This document shows positions 39,836 to 47,452 of a stretch of DNA of 64,000 bases, piece after piece. Every line of letters begins with the position of its first letter. Positions within the stretch are counted from its first letter, which is position 1. The DNA comes from Streptomyces cacaoi (GTDB taxonomy: Bacteria; Actinomycetota; Actinomycetes; Streptomycetales; Streptomycetaceae), in NCBI RefSeq assembly GCF_006539165.1, contig NZ_BJMM01000039.1, forward strand, positions 1-64,000, read 5' to 3'. The position numbers were made by a program, and so were the translations under genes. The notes beneath the pieces are model-generated. The model was not told the origin of the DNA, searched no databases, and saw nothing but the letters and a program-made list of their open reading frames with translations.

Positions 39836-39843
39836 GACGGGCC

Positions 39844-41373
39844 ATGACGTGCGCGCCCGATCTGCCGACCTTCCGTACGCTCGCCAAGGACCGCCGGGTC
39901 ATCCCCGTCACCCGGCGACTGCTCGCCGACGGCGACACCCCCGTCGCCCTCTACCGCAAGCTGGCCGGTGAGCGCCCCGGCACCTTTCTGCTGGAGTCGG
40001 CGGAGAACAACCGGACCTGGTCGCGGTACTCCTTCATCGGGGTGCGCAGCGCCGCCACGCTGACCGTCCAGGACGGCCGGGCGCACTGGCTGGGCTCCCC
40101 GCCCGTCGGCGTCCCCCGCGACGGCGATCCGCTGGCCGCGCTGCGCGCCACCGTCGAGGCCCTGCACACGCCCCGCGATCTGCACGAGGACGGCGATCTG
40201 CCGCCCTTCACCGGCGGCATGGTCGGCTTCCTCGCCTACGACATCGTCCACCGGCTGGAGAAGGCCGTCGGCGCCGGCGCGGGCGAGGCGCCCACCGACG
40301 ATCTGGGCCTGCCGGAGATGACCATGCTGCTCACCTCCGACCTCGCCGTCCTCGACCACCGCGACGGCACCGTCCTGCTGATCGCCAACGCCATCAACCA
40401 CAACGACCTGGAGACCGGCGTCGACGAGGCGTACGCCGACGCCGTGCGCCGGCTCGACGCGATGGCCGCCGACCTCGCCCGCCCCGCACCCGTCGCCCCC
40501 GCCGTGCTGCCCGCCTCGGCCCTGCCGGAGTTCACCGCGCGCTCCGGCGGCGACACCTACCGGGGCTGGGTGGAGGACATCAAGGAGCGCATCAGGGCGG
40601 GCGAGGCGTTCCAGGTGGTGCCCTCGCAGCGGTTCGAGACCCGGTGCGCGGCGAGCGCCCTGGACGTCTACCGCGTGCTGCGCACCACCAACCCGAGCCC
40701 GTACATGTACCTGCTGCGGCTGGACGGCTACGACATCGTCGGCTCCAGCCCGGAGGCGCTGGTGAAGGTCGAGGACGGCCGGGCGATGATGCATCCCATC
40801 GCCGGCACCCGCCCGCGCGGCGCCGACCCGCGCGAGGACAGCGCGCTCGCCGAGGAACTGCTGGCCGACCCCAAGGAGCGGGCCGAGCATCTGATGCTCG
40901 TCGACCTGGGCCGCAACGACCTCGGCCGGGTGTGCGAGCCGGGCAGCGTCGAGGTCGTCGACTTCATGTCCGTCGAGCGCTACAGCCACGTCATGCATCT
41001 CGTCTCGACGGTCACCGGGCGGCTCGCGCCGGGCCGGACCGCCTTCGACGCGCTCACCGCCTGCTTCCCGGCCGGCACCCTCTCCGGCGCGCCCAAGCCG
41101 CGCGCGCTCCAGATCATCGAGGAGCTGGAGCCCACCCGGCGCGGGGTCTACGGCGGATGTGTCGGATATCTCGACTTCGCGGGCGACGCCGACACGGCCA
41201 TCGCGATCCGCACCGCGCTGCTGCGCGACGGCACCGCGTATGTCCAGGCGGGCGCGGGAGTCGTCGCCGATTCCGAGCCCGCGGCCGAGGACACCGAGTG
41301 CGCCAACAAGGCCGCGGCCGTGCTGAGGGCGGTCCGAACGGCTGAACGGCTCAGGGGTAGCGTGGTGGAGTGA
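39844..41373 (+). CDS. trpE: Anthranilate synthase component I
   Basis: TrpE makes anthranilate from chorismate with ammonia supplied by a separate amidotransferase (TrpG, not in this window). The 509-residue protein has the tryptophan feedback site LLES (TFLLESAENN, about residue 48) and the chorismate-binding core NPSPYMYLLRL, IVGSSPEALVKV, MHPIAGTRPRGADP, LVDLGRNDLGRVC and the C-terminal GVYGGCVGYLDF. Its TGA stop overlaps the GTG start of the next gene. The start is the ATG at 39844, fixed by the leaderless promoter. Confidence 0.97.
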   Translation: MTCAPDLPTFRTLAKDRRVIPVTRRLLADGDTPVALYRKLAGERPGTFLLESAENNRTWSRYSFIGVRSAATLTVQDGRAHWLGSPPVGVPRDGDPLAALRATVEALHTPRDLHEDGDLPPFTGGMVGFLAYDIVHRLEKAVGAGAGEAPTDDLGLPEMTMLLTSDLAVLDHRDGTVLLIANAINHNDLETGVDEAYADAVRRLDAMAADLARPAPVAPAVLPASALPEFTARSGGDTYRGWVEDIKERIRAGEAFQVVPSQRFETRCAASALDVYRVLRTTNPSPYMYLLRLDGYDIVGSSPEALVKVEDGRAMMHPIAGTRPRGADPREDSALAEELLADPKERAEHLMLVDLGRNDLGRVCEPGSVEVVDFMSVERYSHVMHLVSTVTGRLAPGRTAFDALTACFPAGTLSGAPKPRALQIIEELEPTRRGVYGGCVGYLDFAGDADTAIAIRTALLRDGTAYVQAGAGVVADSEPAAEDTECANKAAAVLRAVRTAERLRGSVVE

Positions 41374-42155
41374 CTTCCCGAACCCCCGCTCCCGAAGCGG
41401 ACGGTGACGAGGCCGCGCAGGCCGGCCGGTCCGCGTCCTCGGAGATGTCCGCGTCACAGGAGACGTCCGCGCCCTCGGAGCAGCCGGAGCAGCCGGAGCA
41501 GCCCGAGCAGGAGAGCGCCGGTGCGCGTCCGGCCGCGGCTTCCCGGCCCGGCCGTCGCGGCGCGTACCGCGCCCTGGCCGTCGCGCTGCTGGGCGGAGCC
41601 GTCGGCGCCGCGCTCGCGCTGATCGCCTCGGGGCAGACGTGGAGCGAGTCCACGGCCTCCTTCGCCCAGGGCACCGTCCCGGTGCACGCCTCGGGCGGCG
41701 ACGTGACGGGCCTGCCCAGCGCGCTGGCCCTGGTCGGCCTGGCCGCGCTGGTCGCCGTCTTCGCCGTACGGCGCGCGGGACGGCTCGTCGTGGCGGGGCT
41801 GCTGACGCTCTGCGGCGCCGGGGTCGTCACCTCGGCGCTGGCCGGTTCGCGGGACACCGCGGCCCTCACCGAGGAGGCCGCGAAGACGAGCGGCCTCGCG
41901 GACAGCGGCATCGGGACCGTCGACGTGACCGCCTGGCCGTATCTGTCGGCCGCCGGTGGCCTGCTGCTGGTGCTGGCCGGGGTGCTGGCCCTGCGGTACG
42001 CGCGTGTCTGGCCGTCGATGTCGGGCAGCGCACGCTACGAGCGCACCCCGCTGCGGCAGCGGGCCGCCCGTCAGCAGCGCATCGACCCGGACCGCCCCGA
42101 GGACCTGTGGAAGGCACTGGACCGCGGCGAGGATCCGACCACCGGAACGGCCTGA
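41370..42155 (+). CDS. Trp-region conserved membrane protein (TIGR02234 family)
   Basis: The 261-residue product belongs to the TIGR02234/Trp_oprn_chp membrane family found beside actinobacterial trp genes. The first 60 residues are acidic and repetitive (EQPEQPEQPEQES). Four helices follow, beginning AYRALAVALLGGAVGAALAL, with outside loops containing SGQTWSESTASF and VDVTAWPYLSAAGG. The C-terminal cytoplasmic tail holds DPDRPEDLWKALDRGEDPT, a family hallmark. Its GTG overlaps the trpE stop, so it is translated with trpE. The molecular role is unknown; aid to tryptophan production or transport is only suggested by location. Confidence 0.9.
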   Translation: MTSRTPAPEADGDEAAQAGRSASSEMSASQETSAPSEQPEQPEQPEQESAGARPAAASRPGRRGAYRALAVALLGGAVGAALALIASGQTWSESTASFAQGTVPVHASGGDVTGLPSALALVGLAALVAVFAVRRAGRLVVAGLLTLCGAGVVTSALAGSRDTAALTEEAAKTSGLADSGIGTVDVTAWPYLSAAGGLLLVLAGVLALRYARVWPSMSGSARYERTPLRQRAARQQRIDPDRPEDLWKALDRGEDPTTGTA

Positions 42156-42186
42156 GCGCCCGTACCCGCACGCCGGGGAGCGGCCC

Positions 42187-42218
42187 GGCCCGCACGTACG
42201 GCGGACCCCGTGCGGGCC
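42187..42218 (+). terminator. Hairpin after the trpE-linked gene
   Basis: GGCCCGCACG and CGTGCGGGCC form a 10-bp stem with a 12-base loop, 31 bases after the stop at 42155. No T tract. Confidence 0.5.
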
Positions 42219-42298
42219 CTGTGAGGTGCGAGGGGGACAATGGGGCAGGTGGGTTCCGGCCCGCCTCGTTCACCTCGTTGGGACACCTAGGAGCATTC

Positions 42299-42553
42299 AT
42301 GGCGCACAGCCACGGACACACCCCGGCCGCGTGGACCGGCGTGATCATCGCCTTCATCGGTTTCTGCGTCGGTTCGCTGTTCATGGTGCGGGCCGAGCCT
42401 GTCGGTGTGATCGCGGGTCTCGTGCTGCTGGCGGTGGGCGCGATCGTCGGCGGCATCATGCACGTCATGGGCATGGGACAGTCGAAGACGAAGGGCATGA
42501 ACGCGGCCCAGCTGGAGGCGCACCGCAACTCCTTCGCCAAGGAAAGCCACTGA
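42299..42553 (+). CDS. Small HGxxPAAWTG-motif membrane protein
   Basis: The 84-residue product starts MAHSHGHTPAAWTG, a motif that defines a small actinobacterial family, followed by two helices (IIAFIGFCVGSLFMV and VIAGLVLLAVGAIVGGIMHV) and a polar tail ending EAHRNSFAKESH. TAGGAG lies five bases before the ATG at 42299. The gene sits between trpE and trpC as in other Streptomyces. Function unknown; the N-terminal His residues might bind metal, which is speculation. Confidence 0.88.
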   Translation: MAHSHGHTPAAWTGVIIAFIGFCVGSLFMVRAEPVGVIAGLVLLAVGAIVGGIMHVMGMGQSKTKGMNAAQLEAHRNSFAKESH

Positions 42554-42573
42554 CCGACCGGCCGTACGCCGGT

Positions 42574-43011
42574 GTGCGGCACCGCCTCAGCCGTGCGGTG
42601 CCGCGTCTGGCCGCGCCCCTGGCCACCCTCGCGGGTGCGGGCGCGGCCTTCGTGTATGTGGCCGCCGTCGACCCCGGCGAGCCGGGCCGCTACCCCGCCT
42701 GCCCCGTGTGGACCTTCCTGGGCGTGTACTGCCCGGCCTGCGGCGGCCTGCGCAGCGCGCACGCCCTCGCGCACGGTGACCTCGGTCCGGCGCTGGGCGC
42801 CAACGCCGCCGCCGTGCTCTTCTTCCTCGCCTTCGCCGGCTTCTGGTTGCACTGGGTGGTGCTCACCGCGCGCGGGCGCCCCTACGCTCCGCCGATGCGC
42901 CTGCTCGCCCGGCCGGGGCCCCGCACCGCGGTCCTGTGGGCGGCGGCCGCGGCCCTGGCGGCCTTCACGCTGCTGCGGAACACCCCGTTCGGGTCCGCGC
43001 TCGCCCCGTGA
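42574..43011 (+). CDS. DUF2752 membrane protein
   Basis: The 145-residue product matches DUF2752: an N-terminal helix, the hallmark GVYCPACGGLRSAHALAHGD with its CPACGG motif, and two more helices (AVLFFLAFAGFWLHWVVL and TAVLWAAAAALAAFTLL). The paired cysteines face the membrane surface in this family and their role is unknown. The GTG at 42574 lies 21 bases after the preceding stop; a CTG at 42550 overlapping that stop is another possible start. It is the last gene before the trpC promoter region. Confidence 0.85.
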   Translation: MRHRLSRAVPRLAAPLATLAGAGAAFVYVAAVDPGEPGRYPACPVWTFLGVYCPACGGLRSAHALAHGDLGPALGANAAAVLFFLAFAGFWLHWVVLTARGRPYAPPMRLLARPGPRTAVLWAAAAALAAFTLLRNTPFGSALAP

Positions 43012-43017
43012 CGGGGT

Positions 43018-43132
43018 CTGTCCGCGGGGGTGAGCCGGGCCTGTCCGCGAGGCAGAACCCGTCCTGCTCGCGGGGGAGAGCCGGGCCTGTCCGCGGGGTG
43101 GAACCGGCCTGCTCGCGGCGAGGAACCGGCCC
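43018..43132. repeat. Five tandem copies of a degenerate 22-24-base repeat upstream of trpC
   Basis: Units start at 43018, 43041, 43064, 43087 and 43109 and follow the pattern CTGTCCGCGGGG-N-GARCCGGGC. TGTCC and TGCTC forms alternate. The array fills the first part of the 300-base gap between the DUF2752 gene and trpC; the remaining part holds the trpC promoter and a hairpin (CCTCCGC...GCGGAGG, about 43257-43281) in the leader. Confidence 0.8.
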
Positions 43133-43235
43133 GGCGGGGATGTCCCGCTTGTGAGGGTGCGGCCGCACAGCGTTGCTTCGTCCCGCTATGTGGACGTTCG
43201 GTCAACCGGATGCGAGACCTCCGTCCTGTGGCGGA

Positions 43236-43241
43236 TACCAT
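43236..43241 (+). promoter_or_regulatory. trpC: Likely -10 box of trpC (TACCAT)
   Basis: TACCAT (within GGATACCATCG) gives a leader of about 65 bases before the trpC GTG, with a 7-bp stem formed by CCTCCGC and GCGGAGG. No Trp-codon-rich leader peptide is seen in it. Confidence 0.4.
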
Positions 43242-43311
43242 CGCAGTGCCTGACCATCCTCCGCACCGCCGCGCGCGGAGGTCCGCACCCAGCCAAGAAG
43301 GGGGCCGCTCG

Positions 43312-44121
43312 GTGAGTGTGCTCGACGAGATCATCGAAGGCGTGCGTGAGGACCTCGCCGAGCGGCAGGCGCGCGTCAGCCTCGACGAACTCAAGGAGCG
43401 CGCCGCCCGGGCTCCGCAGGCCAAGGACGGCCTGGCCGCGCTGAAGGGCGACGACGTCCGGGTTATCTGCGAGGTCAAGCGCTCCAGCCCGTCCAAGGGC
43501 GCGCTGGCCGCCATCGCCGATCCGGCCGGGCTCGCGACCGACTACGAGGCGGGCGGCGCCTCCGTCATCTCCGTCCTCACCGAGCGCCGCCGCTTCGCCG
43601 GCTCCCTGGAGGACCTGGAGGCGGTGCGCGCCCGGGTCGACATCCCGGTGCTGCGCAAGGACTTCATGTTCTCCTCCTACCAGCTGTGGGAGGCCAGGGC
43701 GCACGGCGCCGACGTGGTCCTGCTGATCGTCGCGGCCCTGGAGCAGGAGGCGCTGGTCTCCCTCATCGAGCGCGCCGAGTCCATCGGCCTCACGCCGCTC
43801 GTCGAGGTGCACGACGAGGAGGAGACGGAGCGGGCCGTCGCTGCCGGAGCGAAGATCATCGGGGTGAACGCCCGGAACCTGAAGACCCTGGAGGTCGACC
43901 GCGGCAACTTCACCCGGATCGCACCCGAGATCCCCGACCACATCGTCAAGGTCGCCGAGTCGGGCGTGCGCGGGCCGCACGATCTGATCGCCTACGCCAA
44001 CGAGGGCGCGGACGCCGTGCTCGTCGGGGAATCGCTGGTCACCGGCAAGGACCCGAAGACCGCCGTGGCCGATCTCGTCGCCGCCGGGGCGCACCCGGCG
44101 CTGCGGCACGGCAGGAGCTGA
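43312..44121 (+). CDS. trpC: Indole-3-glycerol phosphate synthase
   Basis: TrpC closes the indole ring, converting CdRP to indole-3-glycerol phosphate. The 269-residue (beta/alpha)8 enzyme has ICEVKRSSPSKGALA (catalytic Lys), VLRKDFMFSSYQLWEAR, LTPLVEVHDEEE, INARNLKTLEVD-like GVNARNLKTLEVDRGN and VAESGVRGPHDL. The GTG at 43312 has AAGGGGG upstream. It opens the trpC-trpM-trpB-trpA group. There is no fused TrpF domain; PriA supplies that step. Confidence 0.97.
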   Translation: MSVLDEIIEGVREDLAERQARVSLDELKERAARAPQAKDGLAALKGDDVRVICEVKRSSPSKGALAAIADPAGLATDYEAGGASVISVLTERRRFAGSLEDLEAVRARVDIPVLRKDFMFSSYQLWEARAHGADVVLLIVAALEQEALVSLIERAESIGLTPLVEVHDEEETERAVAAGAKIIGVNARNLKTLEVDRGNFTRIAPEIPDHIVKVAESGVRGPHDLIAYANEGADAVLVGESLVTGKDPKTAVADLVAAGAHPALRHGRS

Positions 44122-44128
44122 CGGCCCC

Positions 44129-44308
44129 GTGCCTCATCCGCGCCCGACGCACCCGCCCCGCCCGTTCCGGGTCTCCCGGCACGCGGGCCTGGCGCGCGGG
44201 TGCCGCCCCCGCGGGTGCCGCGCGCCCGCGCGCCGGGTGCGCGGCCGGCAGGTGAGGTACCACATCGGATGCGAGCCGGGTGTGATCCGCGGACGTCGAT
44301 GGCGCTGA
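44129..44308 (+). CDS. trpM: Small basic protein between trpC and trpB, probable TrpM
   Basis: A 59-residue frame starts at a GTG eight bases after the trpC stop, with AGGAG 11 bases upstream. The predicted protein is rich in Arg, Pro and His, contains RGCRPRGCRAPARR in the middle and ends YHIGCEPGVIRGRRWR. Streptomyces coelicolor has a small gene, trpM, at exactly this position that modulates tryptophan synthesis and development; position, size and the C-terminal pattern agree. I have not been able to align the proteins, so the name rests on context and memory of the family. Gene finders often miss it. Confidence 0.7.
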   Translation: MPHPRPTHPPRPFRVSRHAGLARGCRPRGCRAPARRVRGRQVRYHIGCEPGVIRGRRWR

Positions 44309-44416
44309 CACCGGCCGCCGCTCCCTGACGCCGCCCGCGGGCGGGCGCCGGGCGCGGCGGTACGGCTGTGCGCACCGTCCATCCATCACTCCTCATCCGA
44401 CAGGAGCTGTGTCGGC

Positions 44417-45670
44417 ATGACTTCCGACTACTTCATCCCCGACGCCGAGGGCCGGACGCCGAGCGCGGCCGGGTACTTCGGCGCCTTCGGCGGCAAGTTC
44501 ATCCCCGAGGCGCTGGTGGCCGCCGTCGACGAGGTGGCCGCCGAGTACGAGAAGGCCAAGGCGGACCCGGCCTTCGCGGCCGAACTCGACGACCTCCTCG
44601 TGCACTACACGGGCCGGCCGAGCCCGCTCACCGAGGTGCCGCGGTTCGCCCGGCACGGCGGGGGCGCCCGGATCTACCTCAAGCGCGAGGACCTCAACCA
44701 CACCGGCTCGCACAAGATCAACAATGTGCTGGGCCAGGCGCTGCTCACCAAGCGCATGGGCAAGACCCGTGTCATCGCCGAGACCGGAGCCGGCCAGCAC
44801 GGGGTGGCCACCGCCACCGCCTGTGCCCTGTTCGGCCTCGAATGCACCATCTACATGGGCGAGATCGACACCCAGCGGCAGGCGCTGAACGTGGCCCGGA
44901 TGCGGATGCTGGGCGCCGAGGTCGTCCCGGTGGCCTCCGGCAGCCGCACCCTCAAGGACGCGATCAACGAGGCGTTCCGGGACTGGGTCGCCAACGTCGA
45001 CCGCACCCACTACCTGTTCGGCACGGTCGCGGGCCCGCACCCGTTCCCGCAGCTCGTACGGGACTTCCACCGTGTCATCGGGGTGGAGGCGCGACGGCAG
45101 ATCCTGGAGCGGGCCGGCCGGCTGCCGGACGCCGTCGCGGCCTGTGTGGGCGGCGGCTCCAACGCCATCGGGCTGTTCCACGCGTTCGTCCCCGACGAGG
45201 GCGTACGGCTGGTCGGGCTGGAGGCGGCCGGGCACGGCGTCGGCTCCGGCGAGCACGCCGCCACCCTCACCGCGGGCGAGCCCGGCATCCTGCACGGCTC
45301 GCGCAGCTACGTCCTCCAGGACGACGAGGGCCAGATCACCGAGCCCTACTCGATCTCCGCCGGGCTCGACTACCCGGGCATCGGCCCCGAGCACGCCTAT
45401 CTGAAGGACTCCGGCCGCGGCGAGTACCGGCCCGTGACCGACGACGAGGCCATGCAGGCGCTGCGGCTGCTGTCCGAGACCGAGGGCATCATCCCGGCCA
45501 TCGAGAGCGCCCACGCCCTGGCCGGCGCGCTGGACCTGGGCAAGGAGCTGGGTCCGGACGGGCTGGTGCTGGTGAACCTCTCCGGGCGCGGCGACAAGGA
45601 CATGGACACAGCGGCGCGCTACTTCGGGCTCTACGACAACGGCGGCAACGAGGGCGGGGAGGCCAAGTGA
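44417..45670 (+). CDS. trpB: Tryptophan synthase beta chain
   Basis: TrpB joins indole to serine with PLP. The 417-residue protein has the PLP lysine in HTGSHKINNVLGQALL (about residue 99), the Glu region TGAGQHGVATATACALFG, AGPHPFPQLVRDFHRVIG and the phosphate loop ACVGGGSNAIGLF. The ATG at 44417 is preceded by AGGAG at 10 bases. A 108-base gap after trpM holds a CCGCCCGCGGGCGGG hairpin. Its TGA overlaps the trpA GTG, as usual for the two subunits of one complex. Confidence 0.98.
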   Translation: MTSDYFIPDAEGRTPSAAGYFGAFGGKFIPEALVAAVDEVAAEYEKAKADPAFAAELDDLLVHYTGRPSPLTEVPRFARHGGGARIYLKREDLNHTGSHKINNVLGQALLTKRMGKTRVIAETGAGQHGVATATACALFGLECTIYMGEIDTQRQALNVARMRMLGAEVVPVASGSRTLKDAINEAFRDWVANVDRTHYLFGTVAGPHPFPQLVRDFHRVIGVEARRQILERAGRLPDAVAACVGGGSNAIGLFHAFVPDEGVRLVGLEAAGHGVGSGEHAATLTAGEPGILHGSRSYVLQDDEGQITEPYSISAGLDYPGIGPEHAYLKDSGRGEYRPVTDDEAMQALRLLSETEGIIPAIESAHALAGALDLGKELGPDGLVLVNLSGRGDKDMDTAARYFGLYDNGGNEGGEAK

Positions 45671-46482
45671 GCGGCAACATCGAGCTGTTGGAGTCCACCC
45701 TCGCCGCGGCGAAGGCGGAGAACCGGGCGGCACTGGTGGGCTATCTGCCCGCCGGGTTCCCCACCGTCGACGGCGGCATCGCCGCCTGCACGGCGCTGCT
45801 GGAGTCCGGGTGCGACGTAGTGGAGGTCGGCCTGCCGCACAGCGACCCGGTGCTGGACGGCCCGGTGATCCAGACCGCGGACGACATCGCGCTGCGCGGC
45901 GGCGTCCGGATCGCGGACGTCCTGCGCACGGTGCGCGAGGCGCACGCGGCCACCGGCAAGCCCGTGCTGGTCATGACGTACTGGAACCCGGTGGACCGGT
46001 ACGGCGCCGAGCGGTTCGCGGCCGAGCTGGGCGAGGCGGGCGGCGCCGGCTGCATCCTGCCGGACCTGCCCGTCGAGGAGTCCGAGGGCTGGCGGAAGGC
46101 GGCCGAACAGCACGGCCTGGCCACGGTGTTCGTCGTCGCGCCGAGCAGCCGGGAGGAGCGGCTGGCGCGGATCACGGCGGCCGGCAGCGGGTTCGTCTAC
46201 GCGGCCTCGCTGATGGGCGTCACCGGGACGCGCGAGTCCGTCGGCCGCGAGGCGCGCGATCTCGTCGAGCGCACCCGGGGCACGACGCGGCTTCCGGTGT
46301 GCGTCGGCCTGGGCGTCTCCAACGCCGAACAGGCCGCCGAGGTCGCCGAGTTCGCGGACGGCGTGATCGTCGGCTCGGCCTTCGTCAAACGGCTGCTGGC
46401 GGCCGGTGACGATCTGGCGGCCGGCCTCGACGGCGTACGGGAGCTGGCGTCCGGCCTGGCGGCCGGTGTGCGCCGGAGCTGA
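45667..46482 (+). CDS. trpA: Tryptophan synthase alpha chain
   Basis: TrpA cleaves indole-3-glycerol phosphate to indole, which tunnels to TrpB. The 271-residue barrel shows the catalytic Glu and Asp in VVEVGLPHSDPVLDGP, LVMTYWNPVDRYG, the Tyr segment GFVYAASLMGVTGTRE and the phosphate-binding GVIVGSAFVKRL. The GTG at 45667 overlaps the trpB stop. A strong terminator 18 bases later ends the operon. Confidence 0.98.
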   Translation: MSGNIELLESTLAAAKAENRAALVGYLPAGFPTVDGGIAACTALLESGCDVVEVGLPHSDPVLDGPVIQTADDIALRGGVRIADVLRTVREAHAATGKPVLVMTYWNPVDRYGAERFAAELGEAGGAGCILPDLPVEESEGWRKAAEQHGLATVFVVAPSSREERLARITAAGSGFVYAASLMGVTGTRESVGREARDLVERTRGTTRLPVCVGLGVSNAEQAAEVAEFADGVIVGSAFVKRLLAAGDDLAAGLDGVRELASGLAAGVRRS

Positions 46483-46500
46483 CCGCACGCAGGTGCGAGC

Positions 46501-46532
46501 CCCCGGCCCGGTTCCCCGGAACCGGGCCGGGG
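46501..46532 (+). terminator. Strong hairpin terminator after trpA
   Basis: CCCCGGCCCGGTT and AACCGGGCCGGGG form a perfect 13-bp stem with a 6-base loop, followed by CTCCCCTTTC. Confidence 0.88.
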
Positions 46533-46603
46533 CTCCCCTTTCGGGTGAAAACCGCACGGGGCGGGCTCGCGGGGCTCCGGGCACCTCGTTGGCCCCGGAT
46601 GTG

Positions 46604-47344
46604 ATGAGCGAGAAGAACAGCGAAGGCAAGGGCTCCGCCCGCGAGCGCCTGCGCGCGGAGCAGGAGCGGCACAAGGCGGCGGAGAAGCGCCGCAGGACGC
46701 TGCGGGTGGGCGCCGTCGTGGTGGCCGTCCTCGCGGTCGGCAGCGGGGTGGGGGCGCTGGTCGCCAGCCAGCAGGGCGGGGGCGACGACGCCGCCCAGTC
46801 GGCGAAGCCGATCAGCGTCGGCCGGGCGAACGCCCCGGCGAAGCTCACCGTCTACGAGGACTTCCGCTGCCCGGCGTGCGGCCAGTTCGAGAACCAGTTC
46901 AGCGACACCATCCGGGAGCTGGAGAAGGCGGGCAAGCTCAAGGCCGAGTACCACCTGGTGACGCTCATCGACGGCAACATGGGCGGCAGCGGTTCGAAGA
47001 AGGCGGCGAACGCGGCGGCCTGCGCCCGCGACGAGGGGAAGTTCTCCGAGTACCACGACATCCTCTATCTGCGTCAGCCCGTGGAGACCGAGGACGCGTA
47101 CGCCGACACCAAGCGGCTGATCTCGCTGGCCAAGCAGGTCAAGGGGCTCGACGGCCCGGCCTTCCGCGAGTGTGTGAACAGCGGGAAGCACAACGACTGG
47201 GTGGAGCGCTCCAACGAGGACTTCCGCAACTCCCAGCACGAGGCGACGCCCACCATCCTGCTGGACGGCAAGAACATCTACGGCGGCCGTTCGAAGCCGC
47301 TGACGCCCGAGGACCTGAAGAAGAAGGTCGAGGCGAAGAGCTGA
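46604..47344 (+). CDS. Membrane-anchored DsbA-family thioredoxin-fold protein
   Basis: The 246-residue product mirrors the protein at 1222-2133: a basic head (MSEKNSEGKGSARERLRAEQ), one membrane segment (VGAVVVAVLAVGSGVGALVA) and an outside thioredoxin_4 domain with YEDFRCPACGQFENQF, the YHLVTLIDGNMGGSGSKKAA middle and the cis-Pro region HEATPTILLDGKN. A disulfide oxidoreductase role for exported proteins is expected. It lacks the repeated acidic/basic tail of the other copy. ATG 46604 is chosen over in-frame GTG 46601. Location between trpA and lgt is the Streptomyces norm. Confidence 0.9.
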   Translation: MSEKNSEGKGSARERLRAEQERHKAAEKRRRTLRVGAVVVAVLAVGSGVGALVASQQGGGDDAAQSAKPISVGRANAPAKLTVYEDFRCPACGQFENQFSDTIRELEKAGKLKAEYHLVTLIDGNMGGSGSKKAANAAACARDEGKFSEYHDILYLRQPVETEDAYADTKRLISLAKQVKGLDGPAFRECVNSGKHNDWVERSNEDFRNSQHEATPTILLDGKNIYGGRSKPLTPEDLKKKVEAKS

Positions 47345-47452
47345 TCGGCGGCCCGTCGCCCGCCGCGCCGCCCGCCCCGCGGGGCCGTTATGGAGCCGTT
47401 GTGCAGGCGGATTGCCGGGGCGGCGGGCGGGCACGGTAGCGTCAGGGGCGCC

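Noticed and set aside
39759..39837. A short ATG frame before trpE as a tryptophan leader peptide.
   Set aside because: It encodes no Trp codon and lies upstream of the probable leaderless transcription start, so it cannot work as an attenuator leader from that promoter.
43018..43132. The tandem repeats upstream of trpC as a CRISPR array.
   Set aside because: The units are directly adjacent, degenerate and without spacers, and no cas genes are near. The same applies to the 39709 and 22981 arrays.
43188..43253. A 21-codon frame starting ATG TGG upstream of trpC as a leader peptide.
   Set aside because: It has one Trp codon only, no ribosome site, and its middle contains the likely -10 box of trpC, so it is probably not transcribed from that promoter.
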